From NCBI GenBank assembly GCA_900299185.1, contig OMIV01000216.1:1-64000 (forward strand): DNA of 64,000 bases, written 5' to 3'. Made by a program: the position numbers and the translations under genes. The notes below the pieces were generated by a model. That model had not been told where the DNA came from and did no database searches. It saw only the letters and a list, made by a program, of their open reading frames with translations. The first letter of the stretch is position 1. Every line of letters begins with the position of its first letter. Shown piece after piece: positions 45,289 through 54,076 of the stretch. Origin of the DNA: Planctomycetaceae bacterium (GTDB lineage Bacteria; Planctomycetota; Planctomycetia; Planctomycetales; Planctomycetaceae).

Positions 45289-46566
45289 TCATGTGGCCCT
45301 CCGCGTCACCGACTTCAAAGGGCCGACCCAACAGGCTCCGCGTAGGAATTCGCTGTCGCCTGTGCCGGAGATCTCGCGTTGATCGTGGACGAGGTGTAAC
45401 AAGCCTTGCAGTTGCTCGGCGTCGAACAGCGAGGTCACGGTTTCGGCGACGTTGAGCTGCCGTTTCTTGAACGGTCGGAAGGGGAATGCAGCAGCGTGGA
45501 AATGGCCCAGGATGTTTCCGTCGCGACGAAGTGGTCTCAGTAGCGGTGTAAGAGCTGTTGCATCGCCAGTCAGTGGTGTTTTGGCGGCGATGCCAGCCAC
45601 GACGGCTAACGAGCGGGGGAAGGAACGCTCGGGGGTGAAGAACAACCAGTCGCGGACTTCGGGATGATCGAAACGCGAGCCGTTGGCTTTCGTCGCTTGT
45701 ACCGGCGACTTCCTCAACGACGCCCCAACTAAGCCCGCTGTTTCAGCGACGATCACGACTGCAGCCGCTGACGAATTCGTTAATGACAGAGCTTGCTCGA
45801 CGAGTGCATGCAGCTCGATTCGGCTTTCGGGATCGCGACCATCGAATCGCAACAGTCGCTCGTAACGACCGGTCCAAGTTGCGCCGTAAAGCATCGACGC
45901 TTTGGGGATGAACTCACCTCGGGCCGTTTGATAGTCCGGTCGACCGGAACCGCTAGTGGCGAGTTGCGCCACATTGCCTTGCACTGCGAGTAGCTCGCCG
46001 AATCGCGTCGAGCATTCTTCGAAGTTGTCACCAAAGGCACCCAGTCCAATGGCTCCGGTGTCGGGACTAAAGGGGATCTGGACGACGTCAGCGGATGAAT
46101 AAGTTCCGGCTGCGAATCGCTCGGCGTCACCGAAGACTTGGCAGGTCATCGTGGAGTTGGGGGTGGGGTCATAGACGACGAATTCGATGTCGTCCGTCAG
46201 GGCGAGCTTGCCCGGCAAACTGATGGTGCTTTGGCCGACACCGCGCGTGATGCGTGCTTTCTCTAAATCCACCAGCAGCATCTTCGCCAAGCCGGTCAGT
46301 CGGATGACTTCCGCGACCGGACCTTGAGCACCTCCCACTCCAAAGAAGCCGCGGATCGCCCTGAACTGACCGTGTGCTCGAGTCAGCACGCCGAGTCCCG
46401 CCGAGCTGGCATAGACCACACCCGACAGATCGACGAGCAGCGAGTGGTAACCCTGTCGCAGCGCGTCATCGATGGCTTGATCGAGCGTTGCCGACCATTC
46501 GTTATCGAGCCGACCTTGCACATGCAGTTCGAGCAAGTCGTCGTGTTGTTCCGAGGTGATTTGCAT
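45289..46566 (-). CDS. STAS-domain protein with large unassigned C-terminal region
   Basis: 425 residues from ATG 46566; the upstream TTG is unlikely. Residues about 1-110 are a STAS/anti-anti-sigma domain (LELHVQGRLDNEWSATLDQA, LLVDLSGVVYASSAGLGVLT, with Ser-Ser at the phosphorylation position). The rest (about 115-425) has FGAFGDNFEECSTRFGELLA, YERLLRFDGRDPE, SSAAAVVIVAETAGLVGASL and GNILGHFHAAAFPFRPFKKR. I do not recognise it, though it resembles no kinase or phosphatase I know. The gene lies between the binding-protein gene and the permease of the same transporter cluster, which suggests sensing or regulation coupled to transport. Confidence 0.78.
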   Translation of the reverse strand: MQITSEQHDDLLELHVQGRLDNEWSATLDQAIDDALRQGYHSLLVDLSGVVYASSAGLGVLTRAHGQFRAIRGFFGVGGAQGPVAEVIRLTGLAKMLLVDLEKARITRGVGQSTISLPGKLALTDDIEFVVYDPTPNSTMTCQVFGDAERFAAGTYSSADVVQIPFSPDTGAIGLGAFGDNFEECSTRFGELLAVQGNVAQLATSGSGRPDYQTARGEFIPKASMLYGATWTGRYERLLRFDGRDPESRIELHALVEQALSLTNSSAAAVVIVAETAGLVGASLRKSPVQATKANGSRFDHPEVRDWLFFTPERSFPRSLAVVAGIAAKTPLTGDATALTPLLRPLRRDGNILGHFHAAAFPFRPFKKRQLNVAETVTSLFDAEQLQGLLHLVHDQREISGTGDSEFLRGACWVGPLKSVTRRAT

Positions 46567-46704
46567 GTCGTTCAATTCGAAAGGGCTGTGTCAGAAGTCT
46601 TACCGACCGCTGGGCTTCAATGTGTGTGACTGGTTGCTACGAGGTCAGGTCTCGTCGCTGTTTCGAGATTGGCATCGAAGAGGTACTTGCTGCCAATCGC
46701 TCAA

Positions 46705-48759
46705 TTACTTCCCGATGACGTCATCGGCGGCTTTGAGTAACTCGGGCGGGATCGTGATTCCGCTGTCGCGGGCGGCATCGAGATTGATCAGCAGTCGATT
46801 CTTCTTCACCGGGCTGAGGGCGATCTTGGCGGGTGACTCGCCACGCATAACTTGCGCGGCCAGACCACCTGCGGAATGGCCCATGTCGTAGTAGTCACGA
46901 GCTAGAACCACCGCCGCGCCTTGTTTCGACATGCTGCCTACGAAGGCGAAGATCGGCTTCTTCGCCTTCTTGGCGGGCTGAGCAATGCTGGGGAACGAGG
47001 ACGTGGCCAAGTTCGAGTTCGTCAGACAGATCGCATCGATGTCTTGGCTACACAACGATTGAGCGGCATCGGGGACTTCCGAGGATGTGTTGATGCCCAC
47101 TGACACCAGAGGCACTCCGGTTTTCTGAATCGCCGCCGAAAGTAAGTCATGATTGGAGACCGAGTTCACTTCGGCTGGCGAGAACAACGTCCCCAACCGC
47201 TTTGCGTTTGGCAGAAGCTGCTTGAGGATCGGCATCATGCAGTCGGAGTCTTGTGCTCCATAAGCACCGGTGACATGCGCGAGATGGTCGGTGTCAGAAG
47301 TCGCCACTCCAGCGCTGAAGGGATTGGCTACCATCGTGAAGACGACCGGAGTGTTCTTGCCACGACGCGAGGCGGCTTGCAGTGCTTGCGTCGAGATCGT
47401 CAGCAGCATGTCGGCCTGCTCGTTGACTCCTGAGTCCACCAAACTTTGCAGAGTCGCGATATCGCCCTGAGCGTTTCCGGCTTTCCATTCGAAATCCTGA
47501 TCGCGCTTGAGTCCAGCAGCTTTCAATCCCGCGAGTAAACCTTGCTCTGACTCTTCGGTCTCGACCGTATTGACGTAGGATAGCAATCGCAGCTTCCATC
47601 GTTTCGTGAGCGGCGTTGATGTTACAGCTGGAGCAGGTGCCGACTTCGCGACGCTCGCTCGCGGCTTCTCATGCTTACCGTCGGCATCGACGACAACATC
47701 GGCTGACTCCACCAGCTTCAGTGGAAACTTCCAATCGGCAGAGATTTGGTCGAGTGCCAGCTTGTTGACGAACAACTTCGGTGGAACAGCTCGCTCCCAT
47801 TCCAGCTTCGAGATTGGTTCTCCATCGAGAACTTTGCTGGCGAGTTTGCCCGTCGTGCGACCGACTTCGTAGTAGTTCGCTCCGAGATCAAACAACGTGC
47901 CCTTGTTGCCGGGGATGCATGTAAAGACCGGGATCTTGGCTTGCTGAGCCGCCTTGATCACCACGTCGATCGCTCCCAATACCGTGACATCTCCGCCGAC
48001 CCAGAGCGCATCGACTTGTCGATCAATCAATGAGGCTGCAGCTTCTCTTACAGCCGCCGTGTTCTCGGCATTGGCTTCCAGTAACTCGATCTTGAGCTTC
48101 TCGCACATCGCGCGAGCGGCCTTGGTGGCGATCTCGGAATTCACTTCGGCAGGATTCCAAACGACGCCGATGCGGGCCAGCTTCGGATTGATCTCGCGAG
48201 CCATCTCGATGGAACGATCAGCCGGGGGCAGCGTTCCAATACCGACCATGTGAGCGGGATGGTCGAGAGGTCCGGCGCCGACTCCCACACCGGCGATGCT
48301 GGGATCCGACACCATACCAAACACATGCGGCACGCCCGACTTCTTGTTGGCGTTGGCTACCGCTTGGAGGCACGGCGTCGAGAGTGTCACGACCAAGTCG
48401 TAACTTCCGCCACACAGCTCCTGCGCCATTGCATTGGCTGTGGCCATGTCTCCGGCGGCGTTGAATCGTTTGAGCGTGAGCAGTTGACCTTCGACATATC
48501 CCTGCTCGGCCATGGCTGCGATGACACCTGCCACACCGTCTTCCAAGATCGGTTGAGATGCCATCTGCAACAACGCCACCGTGACAGGCTTCTTGGTGGA
48601 AGCCGTTTGATTGCCATCTGCATTTGGTGCGGTGGTTGAAGCACCGAGTTCCGATCGTGGCTTTCGGGATGCGTCCGATAGCAGTAGCACCGACGACGCC
48701 AAAAGGATCGCAACAATTCCCGGCCCGAGATGTCGCGCCAACAACGAAAGTTTGCTCAT
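46705..48759 (-). CDS. ABC substrate-binding protein with two tandem ABC_sub_bind domains (TrpX-like)
   Basis: 684 residues. An N-terminal signal-anchor (LGPGIVAILLASSVLLLSDA) is followed by two homologous periplasmic binding domains. Domain 1 is about 57-345 (TVALLQMASQPILEDGVAGV, GSYDLVVTLSTPCLQAVANA, ARIGVVWNPAEVNSEIATKA). Domain 2 is about 390-675 (LLSYVNTVETEESEQGLLAG, QADMLLTISTQALQAASRRG, KRLGTLFSPAEVNSVSNHDL). Most relatives have one domain of about 320 residues. With the permease and ATPase at 42589-44388 it would form an importer for a small solute, aromatic amino acids in the best known cases. The anchor appears to be uncleaved and no lipobox is seen. Confidence 0.87.
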   Translation of the reverse strand: MSKLSLLARHLGPGIVAILLASSVLLLSDASRKPRSELGASTTAPNADGNQTASTKKPVTVALLQMASQPILEDGVAGVIAAMAEQGYVEGQLLTLKRFNAAGDMATANAMAQELCGGSYDLVVTLSTPCLQAVANANKKSGVPHVFGMVSDPSIAGVGVGAGPLDHPAHMVGIGTLPPADRSIEMAREINPKLARIGVVWNPAEVNSEIATKAARAMCEKLKIELLEANAENTAAVREAAASLIDRQVDALWVGGDVTVLGAIDVVIKAAQQAKIPVFTCIPGNKGTLFDLGANYYEVGRTTGKLASKVLDGEPISKLEWERAVPPKLFVNKLALDQISADWKFPLKLVESADVVVDADGKHEKPRASVAKSAPAPAVTSTPLTKRWKLRLLSYVNTVETEESEQGLLAGLKAAGLKRDQDFEWKAGNAQGDIATLQSLVDSGVNEQADMLLTISTQALQAASRRGKNTPVVFTMVANPFSAGVATSDTDHLAHVTGAYGAQDSDCMMPILKQLLPNAKRLGTLFSPAEVNSVSNHDLLSAAIQKTGVPLVSVGINTSSEVPDAAQSLCSQDIDAICLTNSNLATSSFPSIAQPAKKAKKPIFAFVGSMSKQGAAVVLARDYYDMGHSAGGLAAQVMRGESPAKIALSPVKKNRLLINLDAARDSGITIPPELLKAADDVIGK

Positions 48760-48941
48760 GAAGAATGCTCAATCAGAAAGACGGCCCGGTCAAAGGCGGG
48801 CAGTTTAGTCGCTTCAATCGCGAGGCGTAGCGAGGGCGATAAAGGCTCGAACAGTCGATCGTCTCGATGCCCGGCTTTCAGTTACGTTGTCGAGCATGCC
48901 GTGTGGCCGAAGTTGAAGGCTGCGCGAATCCTTCTGTTGCG

Positions 48942-50018
48942 ATGAGGTCCTCGGTGAGTCGTCGAGATATCTATTACTGGAAGTGCGATCGACCGGCTGC
49001 GTTTCACGGGACGGCGCTGCGCGGCTCACCGGATTCTGAGGTGGAGCAACTCTTGCACCACGTTTTGCAGCGACACTTCGGCACCGACCGCGTCTTGCTG
49101 ACTCCCGGAGCAGGGCAGGGCAATCATCTGACATGGAACGCCAATGTCGACGGGCAGGCGATGTTTGTTCGAGTTGAGAATGGTCCCGAACGTGACTCGC
49201 ATCTGGATGTCGAGTCGCAGTTGCTGAAGCTCGTTCGCGACGCGTGTGTCAGAACTCCGACAGTGTTCGGTTCCGACGCGTCGCGGACTGAGGTGCCGTT
49301 TGCGTGGCAAGCACTGGAACGCATCGAGTTCCCGGATCTCAATGCGTGGTTCAAGCAAGGGACGCTTGATGTACCTCAGATTGCGTTCGAGTTCGGCGTA
49401 GCGATCGCGCGCTGGCAACAGATTCATCGACCTGGCTTCGGGCCATTCGACGAGACGCTCAGCGGCTATCACGCGACCTATGCCGATTACTTTCATCTGC
49501 GACTCGACGAGCATCTGCAGTTCTTGGTCTCACGAGGATTCCTGATTCCAGACTTGAGTCACGACATCCGTCGCGAGATCGAGGTGCACGGCTCGCTGTT
49601 GAAGGTCGAGTCCGGCTGCTTCGTCCATAAGGATTTGGCGTTGTGGAACGCGTTGGGATCGACTCAGCACGTGGCAGCGTTCATTGACTTTGATGATTCG
49701 ATCTGCGGCGATCCAACCGACGACTTCTCGTTGTTGGCATGCTTCCATGATGCCGCGTTTTTGCGTCGTGTCGTGGATGGGTATGTGACGATTGCCGAGT
49801 TGCCGAGTCAGTTCGAACGCCGCTTTTGGATGCACTTACTTCGCAACATGTTGGTGAAGTCGGTGATCCGCGTCGGGGCTGGCTACTTCGATCGCGACGA
49901 TGGCTTCTTCCTGATTCCGTCAGGGCAGAGTGGTCGTAGCTTTCGGCAAGTCACCTTCGATCGACTGATGCTGGCTCTCGATGGTTTACGCACCGGCGCG
50001 ACGTTGGATGTGCTTTGA
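48942..50018 (+). CDS. APH/choline-kinase-fold phosphotransferase
   Basis: 358 residues from ATG 48942; start uncertain because the frame opens at 48867. The N-lobe has GQGNHLTWNANVDGQAMFVR. The catalytic loop CFVHKDLALWNALG gives His229, Asp231 and Asn236 of the HxDxxxxN motif, and AFIDFDDSICGDPTDDFSLL is the DFG-like metal site. The fold is that of aminoglycoside phosphotransferases and fructosamine/homoserine kinases. Substrate unknown; an antibiotic-resistance role should not be assumed. Monocistronic, convergent with the Wzc-like gene. Confidence 0.82.
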   Translation: MRSSVSRRDIYYWKCDRPAAFHGTALRGSPDSEVEQLLHHVLQRHFGTDRVLLTPGAGQGNHLTWNANVDGQAMFVRVENGPERDSHLDVESQLLKLVRDACVRTPTVFGSDASRTEVPFAWQALERIEFPDLNAWFKQGTLDVPQIAFEFGVAIARWQQIHRPGFGPFDETLSGYHATYADYFHLRLDEHLQFLVSRGFLIPDLSHDIRREIEVHGSLLKVESGCFVHKDLALWNALGSTQHVAAFIDFDDSICGDPTDDFSLLACFHDAAFLRRVVDGYVTIAELPSQFERRFWMHLLRNMLVKSVIRVGAGYFDRDDGFFLIPSGQSGRSFRQVTFDRLMLALDGLRTGATLDVL

Positions 50019-50071
50019 GTCTTCGCAACCGAAGCTGTCGGCAACGATCGGAACGGTTCGATGAATGCCCT

Positions 50072-50105
50072 CGCTCGTCTGTGCCATCGTTAATACAGAC
50101 GAACG
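50072..50105. terminator. Hairpin between convergent genes
   Basis: CGCTCGTCTGT (50072-50082) pairs with ACAGACGAACG (50095-50105), 10 of 11 bases, around a 12-base loop. It lies between the stops of the APH-type and Wzc-like genes. No T-run on either side. Confidence 0.4.
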
Positions 50106-50149
50106 CGGCCATCAGATTGAAGCTCAACAGACTTCTTCGGTTTACGTCT

Positions 50150-52675
50150 TCAGGACCCGACGAGAGCGTTGGCAGTGACTTCGACGCAGCGATTTGCGAC
50201 GGCTCCGAGAACATGGCTGCCGTTCGACACCAAGATTTCAGAGGCGCGGCGGATCGTTTCCGAATTGGTCTGATCAGGACGCCAGACAAAGACTGAGCCG
50301 CTGGTGATTTGGGCCAACGAACTGCCGAACGTGGAAGACATCATGCTCGGAGTATCGAACAGCACGAAGTCGAATTCGCGTCGAGCTTCGTCCAAGATCG
50401 GTCGCAGATCCCAGGCGGCAACTTCTTCGCTCGACAACTTGGGATTGCCGGAAGTCAGCACATACAGACCGGGCACCATGGTCGGTCGCGAGGCCGTGAG
50501 AACATCGACTTCGCGAGTCGCCACTTCGAGTAAGCCCAAATCGTCCCGTAGACCGAAATGCGTATGCAGCGAAGGAGCGAAGACATCGCCATCGATGACC
50601 AACACTCGTTTGTTGAGCTGTGCCAAAGTCACCGCCAGGTTTGCAGTCAGCGTCGTCTTGCCATCGCCGATCTCTGGACTGACGACCGTAATCGTCTGCT
50701 TCGTGCCATGAGCTTGTTCGATCAGACTTTCAGCCAAAGTCCGAATGGCGTTTGTGGATGCAGACTCGGGTTCATTCAGGACTCGTAGCTGGCTGATGAA
50801 TTCACCGTTGGGACCGGTTTCTGGCAGGAACCCAAACTCTGGGACTTCACAGAGCGAGGCGAACGGCGGATGCGTGACCGCTCTGCGTGGCTTCGCACGA
50901 ACAGGCTTTTGTTCGACGACCGGAGCAACCATTGGTTCGGCAACAGGTGCGACAACGGGGGCGACTGGCAGAGGTCCAACCACCGTAGCCACGGGGACCG
51001 GTACCGCTTCCTTAAGTTCTTCAGCAGCCGGAGTCGCTCGGTTGACGACAATCGGTGTAACAACTTCGACAGGCTTGCGCAATGCAGACTCAAAGGTTTG
51101 AGTGAGTTCATCGCGTCGTGTGGAACTCAAACCGGTGATGAGTTTCTGGCTGCGTTCCGTGGCGAAAATGATGACGCAGATTGCACCGAGCACGCTGCCC
51201 AGTCCGGCTCCATACAACTTGATCATTCGCTTGATGGAGAGCTGATCGCGTACGGGCGAAATCGACTTCAGCGTGTAGGTGTGGTTGTCTTTCAGAAGAT
51301 CGATCTGAGCGGCTTGCTTGCGGATGTCGCCCCACATGCCGTTGAGTCGATCAAGGTCTTCGTTCATACGGCGGTCTTGTTCGACGAACCGCGACAAGTT
51401 CTTGGCTTGCTCGTATTCCTCGGCATAGACGCGGTTGATCTCCTTCTCGCGGCGCAACAGCGCATCGCACTGCTGACGCAATGAGAAGGTGTAAGCGCTG
51501 ACGAGGTCCACTCGATCTGGTTGCGGTTGAGCAACGACGCCAGGTGCTGCGACCTGTGGCGGCGGTGTTTCCAGCGGCAGCTTCAACCCCTTAGCTCGAT
51601 AGTGCTTTTCAATGAGAGCCAACTGCTTGCGAATCGTCTGGAGTTCCGGCCAATCAGGTCCGTAGTCCAACGAGAGCTTCTCTTCCTGCATCTTGAGCAC
51701 CATCCACTGCGAGTCCGAGGACTCGGCATGGGGTCGGTCGAGATTGGGAACGCTGAGAATCGAACCTCGTGATTCGTCGGTGCGATACGAGCCGGGAACC
51801 AGCAGATGAATGCTTGCCGCTAACTCTTCACGCGATCGTCCCGACGCCAAGGCACTTTCAAAGGACTGTATTTGCGATTGCAGTTCTGCCTTACGGAGCA
51901 AGAGCGTCTGTCGTTCTTTATCGAGGGCCAGCAAGTTGTCCTGATGCACGTTGGCAGCCACGGTGATGCGTTCGCCGTTGGGGCCGCGTAAGGGTTGCTT
52001 CAAATGAATGGGGGCGCCGCTGCGGAACTTCTCGTAAGCCGTCTCGACAGAATTGATTTGGCCTCGCAGCGTGACGTTGGCGTTGTCGACCAATCGCACC
52101 AGCTCGGCCATGTTCTCTTGATGGCTCTCTTTGAGGAACTCGTCATACGCCGCGATGATGGCTTCAATAACCTTCTTACCATCCGAGCGACTGGCGCTTT
52201 TGTAGGTGATGTCGAGCACGTTCAAGACTGAGTTTTCATCGCCCGCGCTGCGCTGCACTTTCAGGTCCGAAACGATGTCTTCAACCACGTCTTTGGAACG
52301 CGCCATCGTCGGCAGTTTGTCCAAGTGATGAAGTTCAACGGCGCGACCCACGATCAACGGACTCATGATGAGCGCGACATGCTGGCCGCGTCCGCCTGAG
52401 CCGGACTCTTCGCTTTCTCGGACCTTAATGTGACCTCGTTTGGAAACGAGGATCTTGCCGGTCGCCACGTATTCGGCACCCAATTGCTGATAGATCAGAT
52501 GGCCGGCGAACAGGCCAATCAAAACTCCGCAGACCAGCCACAAGCGATACTTCCACGCGAGTTGCATGGGATCGAAATCGCTAGCCGGTGCGGATGACTG
52601 TGGAGCGATGACTGGCACAATTGCCATCGCCTGATTGGGGGCCGCAGGATTCAGTGGGAAGACGGTATTCGACAT
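50150..52675 (-). CDS. Wzc/CpsD-like polysaccharide chain-length and ATPase (BY-kinase-like) protein
   Basis: 841 residues. It has two membrane helices (about 48-65 and 480-501) flanking a Wzz-type periplasmic domain with long coiled coils, a Pro/Val-rich cytoplasmic linker (VATVVGPLPVAPVVAPVAEP), and a C-terminal P-loop domain (about 640-841). Walker A is SPEIGDGKTTLTANLA, Walker A' VLVIDGDVFAPSLHTHFG and Walker B FVLFDTPSM. It should control assembly and export of an exopolysaccharide. The C-terminus (VEVTANALVGS) lacks the tyrosine cluster typical of bacterial tyrosine kinases, and Walker A' has DGD in place of DAD. GAGG lies before ATG 52675. It follows the epimerase gene by 9 bp. Confidence 0.88.
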   Translation of the reverse strand: MSNTVFPLNPAAPNQAMAIVPVIAPQSSAPASDFDPMQLAWKYRLWLVCGVLIGLFAGHLIYQQLGAEYVATGKILVSKRGHIKVRESEESGSGGRGQHVALIMSPLIVGRAVELHHLDKLPTMARSKDVVEDIVSDLKVQRSAGDENSVLNVLDITYKSASRSDGKKVIEAIIAAYDEFLKESHQENMAELVRLVDNANVTLRGQINSVETAYEKFRSGAPIHLKQPLRGPNGERITVAANVHQDNLLALDKERQTLLLRKAELQSQIQSFESALASGRSREELAASIHLLVPGSYRTDESRGSILSVPNLDRPHAESSDSQWMVLKMQEEKLSLDYGPDWPELQTIRKQLALIEKHYRAKGLKLPLETPPPQVAAPGVVAQPQPDRVDLVSAYTFSLRQQCDALLRREKEINRVYAEEYEQAKNLSRFVEQDRRMNEDLDRLNGMWGDIRKQAAQIDLLKDNHTYTLKSISPVRDQLSIKRMIKLYGAGLGSVLGAICVIIFATERSQKLITGLSSTRRDELTQTFESALRKPVEVVTPIVVNRATPAAEELKEAVPVPVATVVGPLPVAPVVAPVAEPMVAPVVEQKPVRAKPRRAVTHPPFASLCEVPEFGFLPETGPNGEFISQLRVLNEPESASTNAIRTLAESLIEQAHGTKQTITVVSPEIGDGKTTLTANLAVTLAQLNKRVLVIDGDVFAPSLHTHFGLRDDLGLLEVATREVDVLTASRPTMVPGLYVLTSGNPKLSSEEVAAWDLRPILDEARREFDFVLFDTPSMMSSTFGSSLAQITSGSVFVWRPDQTNSETIRRASEILVSNGSHVLGAVANRCVEVTANALVGS

Positions 52676-52684
52676 AACGCGACC

Positions 52685-53656
52685 TCAAACTAGGACCGGT
52701 GCCGCGAAGGAACGCCGAAACCCGGCCTTCTCTGCGTAGTAGTCGATCGTTGGTCCTAGTCCTTCTGACCAACCCACGCGGACTTGATAACCCAGCTCGC
52801 GAGTCGTCGCTGAGATGTCTGCCCAAGAGTGTTGAATGTCACCAGCTCGCGCCGGGGCGAAGATCGGATCAAACGGAACTTCAAGCCGACGGCAGATCTC
52901 TTCCAACAAGTCTCGAATGCTGAGTGCCTCACCGCAGGCCACGTTGTAGACGCGGCCTGAAACTCCGGGAGCATGCGCCGCCAACCAATTGGCTTCGACG
53001 ACATTTCCAACGAAGGTGAAGTCACGAGATTGTGAACCATCGCCATAGATCGTCGGCCGCTTGCCATTCACCAACGCCGAGACAAACAACGGGATGACCG
53101 CTGAGTACGGACTGTTGGGATCTTGCCGAGGACCGAAAATGTTGAAGTAGCGGAGTCGCACGGTCTCCAAGCCCATCGATGATGCAAAGGCTTCGCAATA
53201 CAGCTCGCCCGCAAGCTTGGCTGCGGCATACGGAGACAGCGTTTGAGGCACTTGGCTTTCACGCTTGGGCATATCGGGATCGTTGCCGTAAGCGCTGCTC
53301 GATGCAGCATAGACGAGTCGTCGAACGCCTGCTCGGGCCGCAGCATCAAGCACGGTGACGGTGCCCGTGGCGCAGGCTCGATGAGACTCCAATGGCTTCT
53401 TGACCGAAAGTGGCACTGATGCCAATGCCGCTTGATGGAAGACAACTTCCACACCCTTAACGGCTTTCGCACAGGCATCTGGATCGGCGACATCGCCATG
53501 CACAAACTCCACGCCAACATCCAAGTGCGCGAGGTTGTCGAGCGAGCCGGTACAGAGATTGTCGAGCACTCGAACGGTATGCCCCGTTTCGACCAATCGC
53601 GTCACGAGATGCGACCCAATAAAGCCGGCCCCGCCGGTCACGAGATACTTCGCCAC
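52685..53656 (-). CDS. NAD-dependent sugar-nucleotide epimerase (GalE/WbpP-like)
   Basis: 323 residues from GTG 53656. The Rossmann motif is [19 protein letters not shown]. Further motifs are [20 protein letters not shown], the catalytic Tyr-Lys in [16 protein letters not shown] with [29 protein letters not shown] and [20 protein letters not shown]. The pattern fits extended SDR epimerases acting on UDP-GlcNAc/GalNAc or UDP-Glc. It lies 9 bp upstream of the Wzc-like gene in the same operon, so a precursor role for a secreted polysaccharide is likely. Confidence 0.9.
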   Translation of the reverse strand: MAKYLVTGGAGFIGSHLVTRLVETGHTVRVLDNLCTGSLDNLAHLDVGVEFVHGDVADPDACAKAVKGVEVVFHQAALASVPLSVKKPLESHRACATGTVTVLDAAARAGVRRLVYAASSSAYGNDPDMPKRESQVPQTLSPYAAAKLAGELYCEAFASSMGLETVRLRYFNIFGPRQDPNSPYSAVIPLFVSALVNGKRPTIYGDGSQSRDFTFVGNVVEANWLAAHAPGVSGRVYNVACGEALSIRDLLEEICRRLEVPFDPIFAPARAGDIQHSWADISATTRELGYQVRVGWSEGLGPTIDYYAEKAGFRRSFAAPVLV

Positions 53657-54076
53657 AGATCAAACTCCCGTCGGAAAGGAGAAACGTCCCTTTGCGGCGT
53701 GGTTGAGAATGCAGCGTGCTCGGCTAATGCCGTCAGACAGGAGCGACAACAGATTCGCTCGATGCTGCATGTCCAACGCCCCAACAATGGGACTCGTGAG
53801 CAACTCTAGCACTCAGTCTGTAGGCAAGACGGAACAAGCTCAGCGATCAGCACGATTCGGAAAGATGTGCCGCGCCTTAAGAGGACTGATTATTTGACGC
53901 GATCGTTGTGATCGGACCGAAATGGTCGAGTCGTATCAGTCGACCGAATTAGGCGACGTGGCGCGATAACTCGGAGCCTTCCGAGAAGGTTCGGCCATTA
54001 CGGTCGTGCGAGATGAGATGAACGGGCTGCTTGCGAGTTGGCGTCGATCCGACGAGGTTCGTCAGTGGCGACCTTC
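53657..54076. other. Intergenic region upstream of the epimerase-Wzc operon
   Basis: About 420 bases with no gene I can support. It should hold the promoter of the leftward polysaccharide operon and the 3' trailer of the LEPR-XLL gene. A small hairpin CTCGGAGCCTTCCGAG lies at 53970-53985. No T-run follows it. Confidence 0.55.
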
